From Gammaproteobacteria bacterium (GTDB lineage Bacteria; Pseudomonadota; Gammaproteobacteria; Thiohalospirales; Thiohalospiraceae): DNA of 45,071 nt. Positions 37,825 through 45,071 of this stretch are shown here, piece after piece. A program made the translations under genes and the position numbers. Position 1 is the first letter of the stretch, and every line of letters starts with the position of its first letter. Where the stretch lies: positions 1-45,071 of the forward strand of contig WFVH01000095.1 in the NCBI GenBank assembly GCA_015491735.1, in the 5' to 3' direction. Below the pieces are notes generated by a model that had not been told where the DNA came from, searched no databases, and saw only the letters and a list, made by a program, of their open reading frames with translations.

Positions 37825-38012
37825 GCGTCTCCTGCTGTGTTCGCCAGAATCCGGGTACACCCTTGAGCCTTAAATTGATTGCCCGGGGCACCAAATCGCG
37901 ATGCGGTGTGCAGGTCCGCCGTTGCAGCGGAAAGCCTTAAGTATCGCTGCGGTTCCCCCCTTGAACCAAACGGTTCGAGGACGATGGATTCAGCGGCATG
38001 TGCGGGAGATGC
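37825..38012 (+). ncRNA. ssrS: 6S RNA
   Basis: 6S RNA binds sigma-70 RNA polymerase in slow growth. The region matches gammaproteobacterial 6S in order: GTGTTCGCC near the 5' end, CCCTTGAGCC, a central bubble flanked by GGTCCG and AAGCCTTAA, then CCCTTGAACCAAACGGTTCGAGG, split here by family comparison into CTTGAACCAA and GGTTCGAGG, and finally CAGCGGCATG. The ends pair (GCGTCTCCTGC with GTGCGGGAGATGC), giving about 188 nt. It lies just upstream of fthC, the standard location in this class of bacteria. Exact ends are estimates. Confidence 0.9.
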
Positions 38013-38028
38013 CATACCACACCACCCC

Positions 38029-38637
38029 ATGAACTCCCGAAACCAAATTCGCCAACGAATGCGCCGGCAAAGACGGGATCTGAGCCGGCGGAAACGCAAT
38101 CAGGCCGCCACCGAGCTGTGCAAACAGTTAACAGGTTCCTTGCTGTTTCTCCGCAGTCAACGTATAGCCTGTTATCTCTCTTGTAAGGGTGAGATGGATC
38201 TGCAGCCGGTGATGCACCGCATATTTCAAATGAAAAAAACATGCTATCTTCCTGTAATACATGGTTTTTCACAAAACAGGTTGGACTTTATCCAACATGC
38301 GAAAGGTGAGGCCATGGTTAATAACCGTTTCAATATACCCGAGCCGGAAAAACGGCTTTGCCCAGCTCCGCCATGGGCATTGGATCTTCTCCTGCTGCCA
38401 CTGACCGCATTCGACAATAAAGGAAACCGCCTGGGAATGGGGGGAGGATATTACGACCGGACACTGGCCTACCTGCGGCAGCGCAAACAGTGGCTTACAC
38501 CCGTTCTGCTGGGGGTTGCCTACGATTTTCAGCAGGTTGAAGCACTTGCATCCCAACCTTGGGACATCCCGCTGGATGGTGTCGTGACCGAATCGGCGAT
38601 TCGCTTTTTCCGCAAACCAGGGGTCTGCCGGGTTTAA
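38029..38637 (+). CDS. fthC: 5-formyltetrahydrofolate cyclo-ligase
   Basis: Converts 5-formyl-THF to 5,10-methenyl-THF with ATP (YgfA/FthC family). The ATG at 38029 gives 202 residues beginning MNSRNQIRQRMRRQRRDLS, as expected; upstream frame codons lie inside the 6S RNA. The ATP/folate motif GNRLGMGGGYYDR is present, and LLLPLTAFDNKGNRLG precedes it. It starts 17 bp after the 6S RNA, so it is probably made by read-through of the 6S transcript, as in other gammaproteobacteria. No Shine-Dalgarno is obvious. Confidence 0.95.
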   Translation: MNSRNQIRQRMRRQRRDLSRRKRNQAATELCKQLTGSLLFLRSQRIACYLSCKGEMDLQPVMHRIFQMKKTCYLPVIHGFSQNRLDFIQHAKGEAMVNNRFNIPEPEKRLCPAPPWALDLLLLPLTAFDNKGNRLGMGGGYYDRTLAYLRQRKQWLTPVLLGVAYDFQQVEALASQPWDIPLDGVVTESAIRFFRKPGVCRV

Positions 38638-38678
38638 GAGCAGCCTGCTGCCGGGAGAACAGCCATCAGGCATACATC

Positions 38679-38825
38679 ATTCAGCATAGTATGAAACAAG
38701 CCGGTAACTGTTCAGATTGCCCCTGAAATTCGTCAGTTCAAGGCGAAAAATGGGAGTTTACGCGTATAAATGACCATTTTTCAACGCAGAAATGGCGGAT
38801 TTCAGGGGTGAGCTGAATAGTTACC
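38679..38825 (+). repeat. MITE-like palindromic repeat, copy G
   Basis: A nearly full copy lacking the first bases of the outer GTAACT: it begins at ATTCAGCATAG. It lies 42 bp after the fthC stop and, on the opposite strand, about 100 bp after the aspS stop. Both flanks contain CATC, but no full 8-bp duplication remains. Confidence 0.9.
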
Positions 38826-38928
38826 ATCGGTGGGGGAAGCGAAGTGGCTATTGAAATGAGGCAAATCATCCTTGACAGGCAGAATGCGCGTCACATACTC
38901 CGTAGCCAGGAATGGATTGGGGGCACTT
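38826..38928. other. 103-bp unassigned stretch downstream of aspS
   Basis: Lies between repeat G and the aspS stop. On the minus strand one frame is open throughout, with a protein-like segment containing NPFLATEYVTRILPVKDD, but it has no start codon and is cut by the repeat. It may be a gene remnant or chance. Confidence 0.3.
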
Positions 38929-40710
38929 TCATTCCGCCACCTTCCGGCGCAAGCGTATCCCCAGCTCCCGCAGTTGGGCGTCGCTGACCGCAGACGGCGC
39001 TTGGGTGAGCAGGCAGTTGGCGCTCTGGGTCTTGGGGAAGGCCATCACGTCGCGGATGGAGCCGGCGCCGGACATCAGCATCACCAGCCGGTCCAGCCCG
39101 AAGGCCACGCCACCGTGCGGCGGACAGCCATATTTCAAAGCATCCAGCAGGAAGCCGAACTTGTCCCGCGCCTCCTGCTCCTCAATCCCCAGTGCACGGA
39201 ACACGGTCTCCTGCACCTCTTCACGGTGGATACGCATGGAGCCGCCCCCCAGCTCGGTGCCGTTGAGGATCATGTCGTAGGCACGGGAGTGACAGGCACC
39301 GGGGTCGCTCTCCAGCAGGGCAACGTGCTCATCTTTGGGTGAGGTGAAGGGATGGTGCAGGGAGTACCAGCGCTGCTCCCTGCCATCCCACTCGAACATG
39401 GGGAAGTCCACCACCCACAGCGGACGCCACCCCTCTTCCACCAGACCACAGTCGTGTCCCAGCTTGACGCGCAACGCGCCCAGGGACTCGTTGACTACGC
39501 CGGCCTTGTCGGCGCCGAAGAAGATCAGATCCCCCGCTTCCGCGCCGGTGCGGGCCATGATGCCATCAATGGCGGCGTCCGGCAGGAATTTGAGGATCGG
39601 CGACTGCAACCCTTCCCGGCCCTTGTCCGGTTCGTTTACCTTGATATAGGCCAGACCTCTGGCGCCGTAGATGGCGACAAATTTGGTGTATTCATCGATA
39701 TCCTTGCGCGACAGCTTGCCTCCCTGCGGCAGACGCAACGCGGCGACACGACCCGCCGGATCGTTTGCCGGGCCGGAGAACACCTTGAACTCCACATCCA
39801 CCAGCAAGTCACCGATATCCACCAGCTCCAGAGGTATGCGCAGGTCCGGTTTGTCGGAGGCGAAACGCTGCATCGCTTCGGCGTAGGTCATGCGCGGAAA
39901 GGGATCAGGCAGCTGCACGTCGAGCACCCGCAGGAACAGCTGGCGCATCATTCCCTCCATCATCGCCATGATCTGCTCCTCGTCCATGAACGAGGTCTCG
40001 ATATCCAGCTGGGTGAATTCCGGCTGGCGGTCGGCGCGCAGATCCTCGTCACGGAAGCAGCGCACGATCTGGTAGTAGCGGTCCAGACCGGACATCATCA
40101 GCAGCTGCTTGAACAGTTGCGGCGACTGCGGCAGGGCGAAGAAGCTGCCCTGGTGGGTGCGGCTCGGCACCAGGTAGTCGCGCGCACCCTCGGGGGTGGC
40201 GCGGGTCAGCATCGGGGTCTCGATATCCATGAAGCCGTTGTCATCGAGAAAGTTGCGCAGCACCCGCACCACCTCGGAGCGCAGCTTGAGCCGCTCCAGC
40301 ATCTGCGGGCGGCGCAGATCGATATAGCGGTAGCGCAGGCGCAGTTCCTCGGACACTTCGTCGTCCTCGATGTCCACCTGAAACGGCGGCGTCTCGGCGC
40401 TGTTGAGGATCTCCAGTTGTTTGCCCAGCAGCTCCACTTGGCCGGTGGGCATGTCGGGGTTCTCGGTCCCTTCCGGCCGGATGCGCACCTTGCCGGTGAC
40501 CCGCAGCACATACTCGCTGCGCACCCGCTCCGCAGTGGCAAAGGCGGCTTCAGTATCGGGATCGAACACCACCTGCAACACCCCCTCCCGATCACGCAAA
40601 TCGATGAAGATCACTCCACCATGATCCCGGCGACGGTGAACCCAGCCACTGACGGTTATCTCGCCATCGATATCCGCCGAGCGAATCTCTCCACAATAAT
40701 GGGTGCGCAT
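38929..40710 (-). CDS. aspS: Aspartyl-tRNA synthetase
   Basis: Class II synthetase charging tRNA-Asp, 593 residues as usual for the bacterial type. The N-terminal OB-fold anticodon-binding domain opens [10 protein letters not shown] and includes [19 protein letters not shown]. Class II motifs follow: [10 protein letters not shown] with [13 protein letters not shown], then [19 protein letters not shown], and motif 3 [12 protein letters not shown]. The bacterial GAD insertion is between motifs 2 and 3. It lies downstream of fmdB on the same strand, a common pairing, but a repeat copy now separates the two genes. Confidence 0.97.
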   Translation of the reverse strand: MRTHYCGEIRSADIDGEITVSGWVHRRRDHGGVIFIDLRDREGVLQVVFDPDTEAAFATAERVRSEYVLRVTGKVRIRPEGTENPDMPTGQVELLGKQLEILNSAETPPFQVDIEDDEVSEELRLRYRYIDLRRPQMLERLKLRSEVVRVLRNFLDDNGFMDIETPMLTRATPEGARDYLVPSRTHQGSFFALPQSPQLFKQLLMMSGLDRYYQIVRCFRDEDLRADRQPEFTQLDIETSFMDEEQIMAMMEGMMRQLFLRVLDVQLPDPFPRMTYAEAMQRFASDKPDLRIPLELVDIGDLLVDVEFKVFSGPANDPAGRVAALRLPQGGKLSRKDIDEYTKFVAIYGARGLAYIKVNEPDKGREGLQSPILKFLPDAAIDGIMARTGAEAGDLIFFGADKAGVVNESLGALRVKLGHDCGLVEEGWRPLWVVDFPMFEWDGREQRWYSLHHPFTSPKDEHVALLESDPGACHSRAYDMILNGTELGGGSMRIHREEVQETVFRALGIEEQEARDKFGFLLDALKYGCPPHGGVAFGLDRLVMLMSGAGSIRDVMAFPKTQSANCLLTQAPSAVSDAQLRELGIRLRRKVAE

Positions 40711-40753
40711 CTCTGTCCTTTACCTTAATGGTTATTGAATAGGAATAAAAAAC

Positions 40754-40907
40754 GTTACTGCTCAGCAAGCTGTAGAATTTAAACGTAACTGCTCAGATTG
40801 CCCTTGAAATTCGTCAGTTCAAGGCGAAAAATGTGAGTTTACACAAGGTAAAGGACCATTTTTCAATGCAGAAATGGCGGATTTCAGGGGCAAGCTGAGT
40901 CGTTACC
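40754..40907 (+). repeat. MITE-like palindromic repeat, copy H (second subfamily)
   Basis: A 154-bp copy with the second prefix type (GTTACTGCTCAGCAAGC, then TGTAGAATTTAAAC). The flanks read TAAAAAAC before it and CAAAAAAC after GTTAC, matching at 7 of 8 positions, a probable target duplication. Its right boundary adjoins the U-tract of the terminator following fmdB. Confidence 0.88.
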
Positions 40908-40913
40908 AAAAAA

Positions 40914-40942
40914 CGGGCATGGTACGACCTGTACCACGCCCG
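40914..40942 (-). terminator. Rho-independent terminator after fmdB
   Basis: CGGGC-TGGTAC pairs with GTACCA-GCCCG around a 5-base loop, with one internal mismatch (A opposite C). On the minus strand it is followed by TTTTTT. It lies 107 bp beyond the fmdB stop codon. The T-run is shared with the flank of repeat H. Confidence 0.7.
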
Positions 40943-41025
40943 CGCAACCGGTACTCCATCAGCATGATAGTCCAGCGAGTCGTAATATTTGGACGTTACC
41001 CCAAAATTACCGTGCTGAAGGAGTA

Positions 41026-41053
41026 CTAGTACTCTTTCAAGGCAATAAATCAG
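41026..41053 (+). repeat. 28-bp repeat, copy 2 (at fmdB stop)
   Basis: CTAGTACTCTTTCAAGG followed by CAATAAATCAG, nearly identical to the sequence at the rsmE stop (about 37710-37738). Here it covers the end of the fmdB gene on the opposite strand. Both copies abut a gene's 3' end. Confidence 0.5.
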
Positions 41054-41325
41054 TCGGAACTGGCCGCCGGACAGCAGCCACCCGCCCCGCAGGGAGCAGG
41101 CGGCTCGCTTTTTGGCTTGTCACCAGCGATATTCTTTTTGTTACCGGACTTGAAATCGGTCTCGTACCAGCCGCTGCCACTGAGCCGGAAACCCGCCGCC
41201 GAGATCAGTTTTTTCAGCTCGGGCCTGCCGCACTCCGGACACTCCTTGAGCGGCTCGTCACTCATCTTCTGCATCGCTTCCAGTTTGTGATCGCAGCTTT
41301 GGCACTGGTATTCATAGATCGGCAT
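41050..41325 (-). CDS. FmdB-family zinc-ribbon protein
   Basis: A 91-residue protein starting MPIYEYQCQSCDH, the signature of the FmdB regulatory-protein zinc ribbon. Cys8/Cys11 and Cys29/Cys32 form the two CxxC knuckles. The C-terminal tail is low-complexity and ends with a CGAGGCC cluster that might bind metal. The ATG at 41325 follows GGGAG; an in-frame start six codons earlier is less likely. The molecular role is not established. It lies upstream of aspS on the same strand, a frequent neighbourhood. Confidence 0.9.
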   Translation of the reverse strand: MPIYEYQCQSCDHKLEAMQKMSDEPLKECPECGRPELKKLISAAGFRLSGSGWYETDFKSGNKKNIAGDKPKSEPPAPCGAGGCCPAASSD

Positions 41326-41407
41326 ATACAGCTCTCCCGTCAATTGAAATATGCGTTAACATAGGGGCATAACGCACCCGATTCAAGGCCTATAATACCA
41401 GAACCCC

Positions 41408-43210
41408 ATGCGGCACCGCGATCACTTCCCCGAGACCTCCGCCAGACGCGACCTGAAAGCCATCCGCTCGCTGTTTCCCTATTTGTGGAAGTACCGCAGC
41501 AGGGTAATCCTGGCGTTCGGGCTGCTGATTCTCGCCAAGGTGGCCAACGTCAGCGTTCCCCTGGTGCTCAAGCAGATTGTGGATGCACTGGATGCCTCGC
41601 AGAACCCGGTGGTTATCCTGCCGCTGTCACTCATCCTGGCCTACGGTCTGCTGCGCCTGGCCAGCTCCCTGTTTGGTGAATTGCGCGACACCGTGTTCGC
41701 CAAGGTGACCCAAGGGGCCATCCGTAATATTGCGCTGCAGGTATTCCGCCATCTGCATGATCTCTCCCTGCGCTTTCATCTGGAACGCAAAACCGGCGGG
41801 GTCTCCCGTGATATCGAACGGGGTACCCGCGGGCTGGGATTCCTGCTCAACTTCATGGTGTTCAACATCGTTCCGACGCTGGTGGAGATCGGCATGGTGA
41901 TCGGCATCCTGCTGTTCAACTACGATGTCTGGTTCGGACTCATCACCTTCGCCAGCATCGCCACCTACATCATCTATACGCTGACGGTGACCGAGTGGCG
42001 GATGAAGTTCCGCCGCACCATGAACGAGATGGACTCGCGCGCCAACACCCGCGCCATCGACTCACTGCTCAATTATGAGACGGTCAAGTTCTTCAACAAC
42101 GAGGAGTACGAGACCCGGCGCTACGACGAGCACATGAAGCAGTGGGAACAGGCGGCAATCAAGAATCAGACCTCCCTGTCGGCGCTGAATTTCGGCCAGG
42201 GGGCGATCATCGCCACCGGCATCACCCTGTTGATCTATCTGGCCGCAGAGCGGGTAACCACCGGCGAGATGACCCTCGGTGATCTGGTGCTGGTCAACGC
42301 CTTCCTGCTGCAGCTCTACATGCCATTGAATTTTCTCGGCTTCGTCTACCGGGAGATCAAACATTCTCTGGCCGATCTGGAGCGAATGTTCAATCTGCTG
42401 GAGCAGAACGCCGAGATAGATGACAAACCCGGTGCCCCGGATCTGGTGGTCACCCGTGGCGAGATCCGCTTCGAACAGGTGGCGTTTGGTTACACCCCGC
42501 AGCGGCAGATCCTGTTCGGGGTGGATTTCACCGTTCCGGCCGGAAAGAAGCTGGCGGTGGTCGGTCACAGCGGGGCCGGCAAGTCCACCCTGTCTCGCCT
42601 GCTGTTCCGCTTCTACGATGTCACCGGCGGGCGCATCCTCATCGACGATCAGGATATCCGCGAGGTGACCCAGCGCAGCCTGCGCGCCGCCATCGGCATC
42701 GTGCCGCAGGACACGGTGCTGTTCAACGATACCATCTACTACAACATCGCCTACGGCAACCCGGAGGCAGAACGCAGCGCTGTGCTCGAGGCAGCACGCA
42801 TGGCACATCTGGATCATTTCATCGAATCGCTGCCGGAAGGCTACGATACCCAGGTAGGCGAACGGGGCCTCAAGCTCTCCGGCGGCGAGAAACAGCGTAT
42901 CGCCATCGCCCGCGCCCTGCTGAAAGATCCGAAGATCATGGTGTTCGACGAAGCCACCTCCAGCCTCGACTCCCGATCGGAACAGGCCATCCTGCAGACC
43001 CTGCGCGAGGCGGCCAGCGCCTGCACCACCCTGGTCATCGCCCACCGCCTCTCCACCATTGTGGATGCAGACAAAATCCTGGTGATGGATCAGGGCCGCA
43101 TCGTGGAGCGCGGCACTCACCGGGAACTACTGGCCAAACAGGGGATCTACGCCCACATGTGGACACTTCAACAGCAGAAACAGCATGAAAAAGATGAAAA
43201 ACCCGGCTGA
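41408..43210 (+). CDS. Atm1-type ABC exporter (fused membrane and ATPase domains)
   Basis: A 600-residue half-transporter. Six transmembrane helices span about residues 30-320, with RTMNEMDSRANTRAIDSLLNYETVKFFNNE, split here as NEMDSRANTRAIDSLLNYE and VKFFNNE, the hallmark of the Atm1/HMT1 family. The ATPase has Walker A GHSGAGKST (from residue 386), signature LSGGEKQR (490-497), Walker B MVFDEA with Glu515, and H-loop His546. Relatives export glutathione-type conjugates linked to metal handling and Fe-S homeostasis; the substrate here is inferred only by family. The downstream SDR gene overlaps it by 26 bp. Confidence 0.93.
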   Translation: MRHRDHFPETSARRDLKAIRSLFPYLWKYRSRVILAFGLLILAKVANVSVPLVLKQIVDALDASQNPVVILPLSLILAYGLLRLASSLFGELRDTVFAKVTQGAIRNIALQVFRHLHDLSLRFHLERKTGGVSRDIERGTRGLGFLLNFMVFNIVPTLVEIGMVIGILLFNYDVWFGLITFASIATYIIYTLTVTEWRMKFRRTMNEMDSRANTRAIDSLLNYETVKFFNNEEYETRRYDEHMKQWEQAAIKNQTSLSALNFGQGAIIATGITLLIYLAAERVTTGEMTLGDLVLVNAFLLQLYMPLNFLGFVYREIKHSLADLERMFNLLEQNAEIDDKPGAPDLVVTRGEIRFEQVAFGYTPQRQILFGVDFTVPAGKKLAVVGHSGAGKSTLSRLLFRFYDVTGGRILIDDQDIREVTQRSLRAAIGIVPQDTVLFNDTIYYNIAYGNPEAERSAVLEAARMAHLDHFIESLPEGYDTQVGERGLKLSGGEKQRIAIARALLKDPKIMVFDEATSSLDSRSEQAILQTLREAASACTTLVIAHRLSTIVDADKILVMDQGRIVERGTHRELLAKQGIYAHMWTLQQQKQHEKDEKPG

Positions 43211-44048
43211 TCGGGCCGTTCTGATCACAGGTTGCTCCAGCGGCATCGGTCTATGCGTTGCCCGGGGGCTGCAACAGCGCGGCTACCGGGTATTCGCCAG
43301 CGCGCGCAAGGCGGAAGATGTGCAAAGGCTCCGTAGCGATGGGTTGACCACGGTGCAGCTCGACCTGGACGACTCCGCCTCCATCCAGGCGGCGGTCGAT
43401 CAGGTCCTGGAGCAGACCGGCGGCACCCTCTACGCCCTGTTCAACAACGGCGCCTACGGCCAGCCGGGAGCAGTGGAGGATCTGCGCCGCGAGGTACTGC
43501 GCGCCCAGTTCGAGACCAACCTGTTCGGCACCCTGGAGCTGACCAACCGGATTATCCCGGTGATGCGCCGCCAGGGCTACGGTCGCATCATCCAGAACAG
43601 CTCGGTGCTGGGATTCGTCGCCATGGCCTACCGCGGCGCCTACAACGCCAGCAAATTTGCGCTGGAAGGGCTGACCGACACCCTGCGGCTGGAGCTGGAC
43701 GGCAGCGGCATCCATGTTTCGCTGATCGAGCCAGGCCCCATCACCAGCCACTTCCGCATCAACGCCCGCACGATGTTCCACCGCCATATCGACGCCGAGC
43801 GGAGCATCCACCGCAGCACCTACCTGGCCATGGAGCAACGGCTGGCGAAACCGGGGCCGGCCGCCCCCTTCACGTTGCCACCTGAAGCAGTTCTGAAAAA
43901 AGTGATCCACATCCTGGAGAGTAACCGGCCGCGGGTGCGTTACTACGTCACCTTTCCTACCTGGCTGTTTGGCACCCTCAAGCGGCTGCTGCCCCATCAC
44001 CTGCTGGACAGGGTGTTACTCCGAATCAGCCAACAAGAAAACCGTTGA
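43185..44048 (+). CDS. Short-chain dehydrogenase/reductase
   Basis: A 287-residue classical SDR. The cofactor motif TGCSSGIG is at residues 15-22, NNGAYG near 87-92, and the catalytic triad is Ser140, Tyr153 and Lys157 (YNASK). The C-terminal extension with FPTWLFGTLKRLLP is hydrophobic and resembles YbbO-like SDRs that act on lipophilic substrates; the substrate is unknown. It overlaps the ABC exporter gene by 26 bp and so is translationally coupled to it. A start three codons downstream is also possible. Confidence 0.9.
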   Translation: MKKMKNPADRAVLITGCSSGIGLCVARGLQQRGYRVFASARKAEDVQRLRSDGLTTVQLDLDDSASIQAAVDQVLEQTGGTLYALFNNGAYGQPGAVEDLRREVLRAQFETNLFGTLELTNRIIPVMRRQGYGRIIQNSSVLGFVAMAYRGAYNASKFALEGLTDTLRLELDGSGIHVSLIEPGPITSHFRINARTMFHRHIDAERSIHRSTYLAMEQRLAKPGPAAPFTLPPEAVLKKVIHILESNRPRVRYYVTFPTWLFGTLKRLLPHHLLDRVLLRISQQENR

Positions 44049-44139
44049 TTGCTGAATTACCAACCTTCCCTTAAGATATTTCTGATACACTCCGATAAAG
44101 CTGTTATCGACACAATAACACCGACCGAGGGTTCAGACT

Positions 44140-44847
44140 GTGTATATCGCTTTGCTGGAAGATGACAAGGATCAAGTGGAACTGATAAAGCTGTGGCTGG
44201 AAAACGGTGGACACCAGTGCGACAGTTTTGACCGGGGGAGCGCCTTCACCGCTGCGCTCAAGCAACACCGGCACTATGATCTGTTCGTTCTGGACTGGAT
44301 GCTGCCGGACACGAGCGGTATCGATATATTGAAATGGATCCGCCAGGAACACTGCCAGAACACCCCGATTATCTTCGTCACCGCCCGGGACAGCGAACAG
44401 GATATCGTCCATGCTCTGCAGACCGGCGCCGACGACTACATGATCAAACCGATCAAACAGCTGGAGCTGATAGCGCGGATCAACGCGGCAGGGCGCCGCG
44501 CCCATACCGGGGATGCCGAAAACGAGGTGCTGGAGGTGGGACCGTTCCGCATCGCCTTCGCCGAGCGGGCCATTCACTTTGGAGATGAAACCATCGTGCT
44601 GACCCAGAAAGAGTTTGCCCTGGCAGTATTCCTGCTGCGCAACAACGGCAAACTGCTGTCACGGGGCTTTATTCTGGAAAAGGTATGGAACATGCCGCCC
44701 GAGATCAATACCCGGACGGTGGATACGCACATCAGCCGGCTGCGCAACAAACTGCATCTGACGCCGGAATATGGCTGGCGGCTCAGCGCCATCTATCAGC
44801 ACGGCTACCGCCTGGAGCGGCTGGAGGAGTCAGAGGCGGCGGCATAA
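44140..44847 (+). CDS. OmpR/PhoB-family response regulator
   Basis: A 235-residue DNA-binding response regulator. The receiver domain has Asp7 and Asp8 (LLEDDKD), phospho-acceptor Asp52 (FVLDWMLPD), Thr81 and Lys103. The C-terminal winged helix has LTQKEFALAVFLLRN and NTRTVDTHISRLRNKL. It starts with GTG at 44140, with GAGG upstream. No histidine kinase is present; the gene is followed by 73 bp and then the window-edge repeat. The target genes and signal are unknown. Confidence 0.94.
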   Translation: MYIALLEDDKDQVELIKLWLENGGHQCDSFDRGSAFTAALKQHRHYDLFVLDWMLPDTSGIDILKWIRQEHCQNTPIIFVTARDSEQDIVHALQTGADDYMIKPIKQLELIARINAAGRRAHTGDAENEVLEVGPFRIAFAERAIHFGDETIVLTQKEFALAVFLLRNNGKLLSRGFILEKVWNMPPEINTRTVDTHISRLRNKLHLTPEYGWRLSAIYQHGYRLERLEESEAAA

Positions 44848-44895
44848 CCCGCCTTGTTCCAGCCCGGCTCCTGAAACCCCGAAGCAGCCTGTATC

Positions 44896-44910
44896 GTTAT
44901 TAACCCGGCC
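44896..44910 (-). repeat. GGCCGGGTTAATAA motif, 44.9 kb
   Basis: The reverse complement (TTATTAACCCGGCC) of the motif found at the ends of the 246-bp element. It lies 11 bp before repeat copy I. It could be a decayed element end. Confidence 0.35.
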
Positions 44911-44920
44911 TTAATCGAAC

Positions 44921-45071
44921 GTAACTATTCAGCATAGTATGAAACAAGCCGGTAACTGTTCAGATTGCCCCTGAAATTCGTCAGTTCAAGGCGAAAAATG
45001 GGAGTTTACGCGTGTAAATGACCATTTTTCAACGCAGAAATGGCGAATTTCAGGGGTGAGCTGAATAGTTA
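44921..45071 (+). repeat. MITE-like palindromic repeat, copy I (right edge of window)
   Basis: A full copy except for the final base(s), in the same orientation as copy A. Over the shared length it differs from copy A at only two positions, and these two sit opposite each other in the hairpin stem (TCG/CGA here, CCG/CGG in A). The window ends inside it. Confidence 0.92.

Noticed and set aside
37879-38028. 50-codon N-terminal extension of fthC
   Set aside because: It overlaps the 6S RNA, and the cyclo-ligase family begins near the internal ATG at 38029.
39352-40728. 458-codon plus-strand open frame within aspS
   Set aside because: Antisense shadow of aspartyl-tRNA synthetase, rich in His/Gln as expected from reversed coding sequence.

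Overview
The window reads as a chromosomal contig from a chemolithoautotrophic gammaproteobacterium. The evidence is a complete NAD-reducing [NiFe]-hydrogenase operon with its maturation genes, a Calvin-cycle type tkt-gap-pgk-pyk-fba cluster, a gammaproteobacterial pairing of 6S RNA with a 5-formyl-THF cyclo-ligase gene, and an S-adenosylhomocysteine riboswitch. A sulfur-oxidising Chromatiales/Sedimenticola-like lineage, free-living or symbiotic, fits best; this is inference, because no rRNA or sulfur-oxidation gene is present. Both window ends lie inside copies of the same dispersed repeat, so the boundaries are probably assembly breaks at repeats.

Layout. 1-150: repeat copy. 258-11507 (minus strand): hoxF-hoxU-hoxY-hoxH-protease-(small ORF)-hypA-hypB-hypC-hypD-hypE-hypF, about 11 kb of tightly packed genes that make and mature a group 3d-like bidirectional hydrogenase. 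11600-13727 (minus): a two-subunit sodium/solute symporter. 13894-18081: an accessory patch with an exported phosphodiesterase/alkaline-phosphatase-superfamily enzyme, a putative lipoprotein of unknown function, and a membrane protein joining a Pycsar-effector-like (PycTM/DUF5706) module to a predicted periplasmic beta-propeller. 18189-20486 (minus): thrB, a DUF2782-type exported protein behind a 246-bp inverted-repeat element, and a LOG-family protein. 20520-20944: three repeat copies in a row, then polA (plus). 24170-31308 (minus): tkt, gap, pgk, pyk, fba. 31780-38637 (plus): metK, SAH riboswitch, ahcY, metF, bioA, rsmE, 6S RNA, fthC, a region centred on SAM and one-carbon metabolism. 38929-41325 (minus): aspS and fmdB. 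41408-44847 (plus): an Atm1-type ABC exporter, an SDR oxidoreductase and an orphan response regulator. 44921-45071: repeat copy.

How the genes work together. The hydrogenase would take electrons from H2 and deliver NADH, and the Calvin-cycle/glycolytic cluster would use reductant and ATP for carbon fixation and central carbon flow. metK, ahcY and metF form the activated-methyl cycle; bioA and rsmE consume SAM, and the SAH riboswitch should raise ahcY expression when SAH accumulates.

Most unusual content. (1) Nine intergenic copies of a roughly 150-bp palindromic, non-coding element, with 8-bp direct repeats at the ends of some copies and GTAAC termini: a MITE-like family not explained by any gene here. 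(2) The PycTM-beta-propeller fusion, with no nucleotide cyclase next to it. (3) A 246-bp element with 25-bp perfect terminal inverted repeats that abuts, and partly supplies, a start codon.
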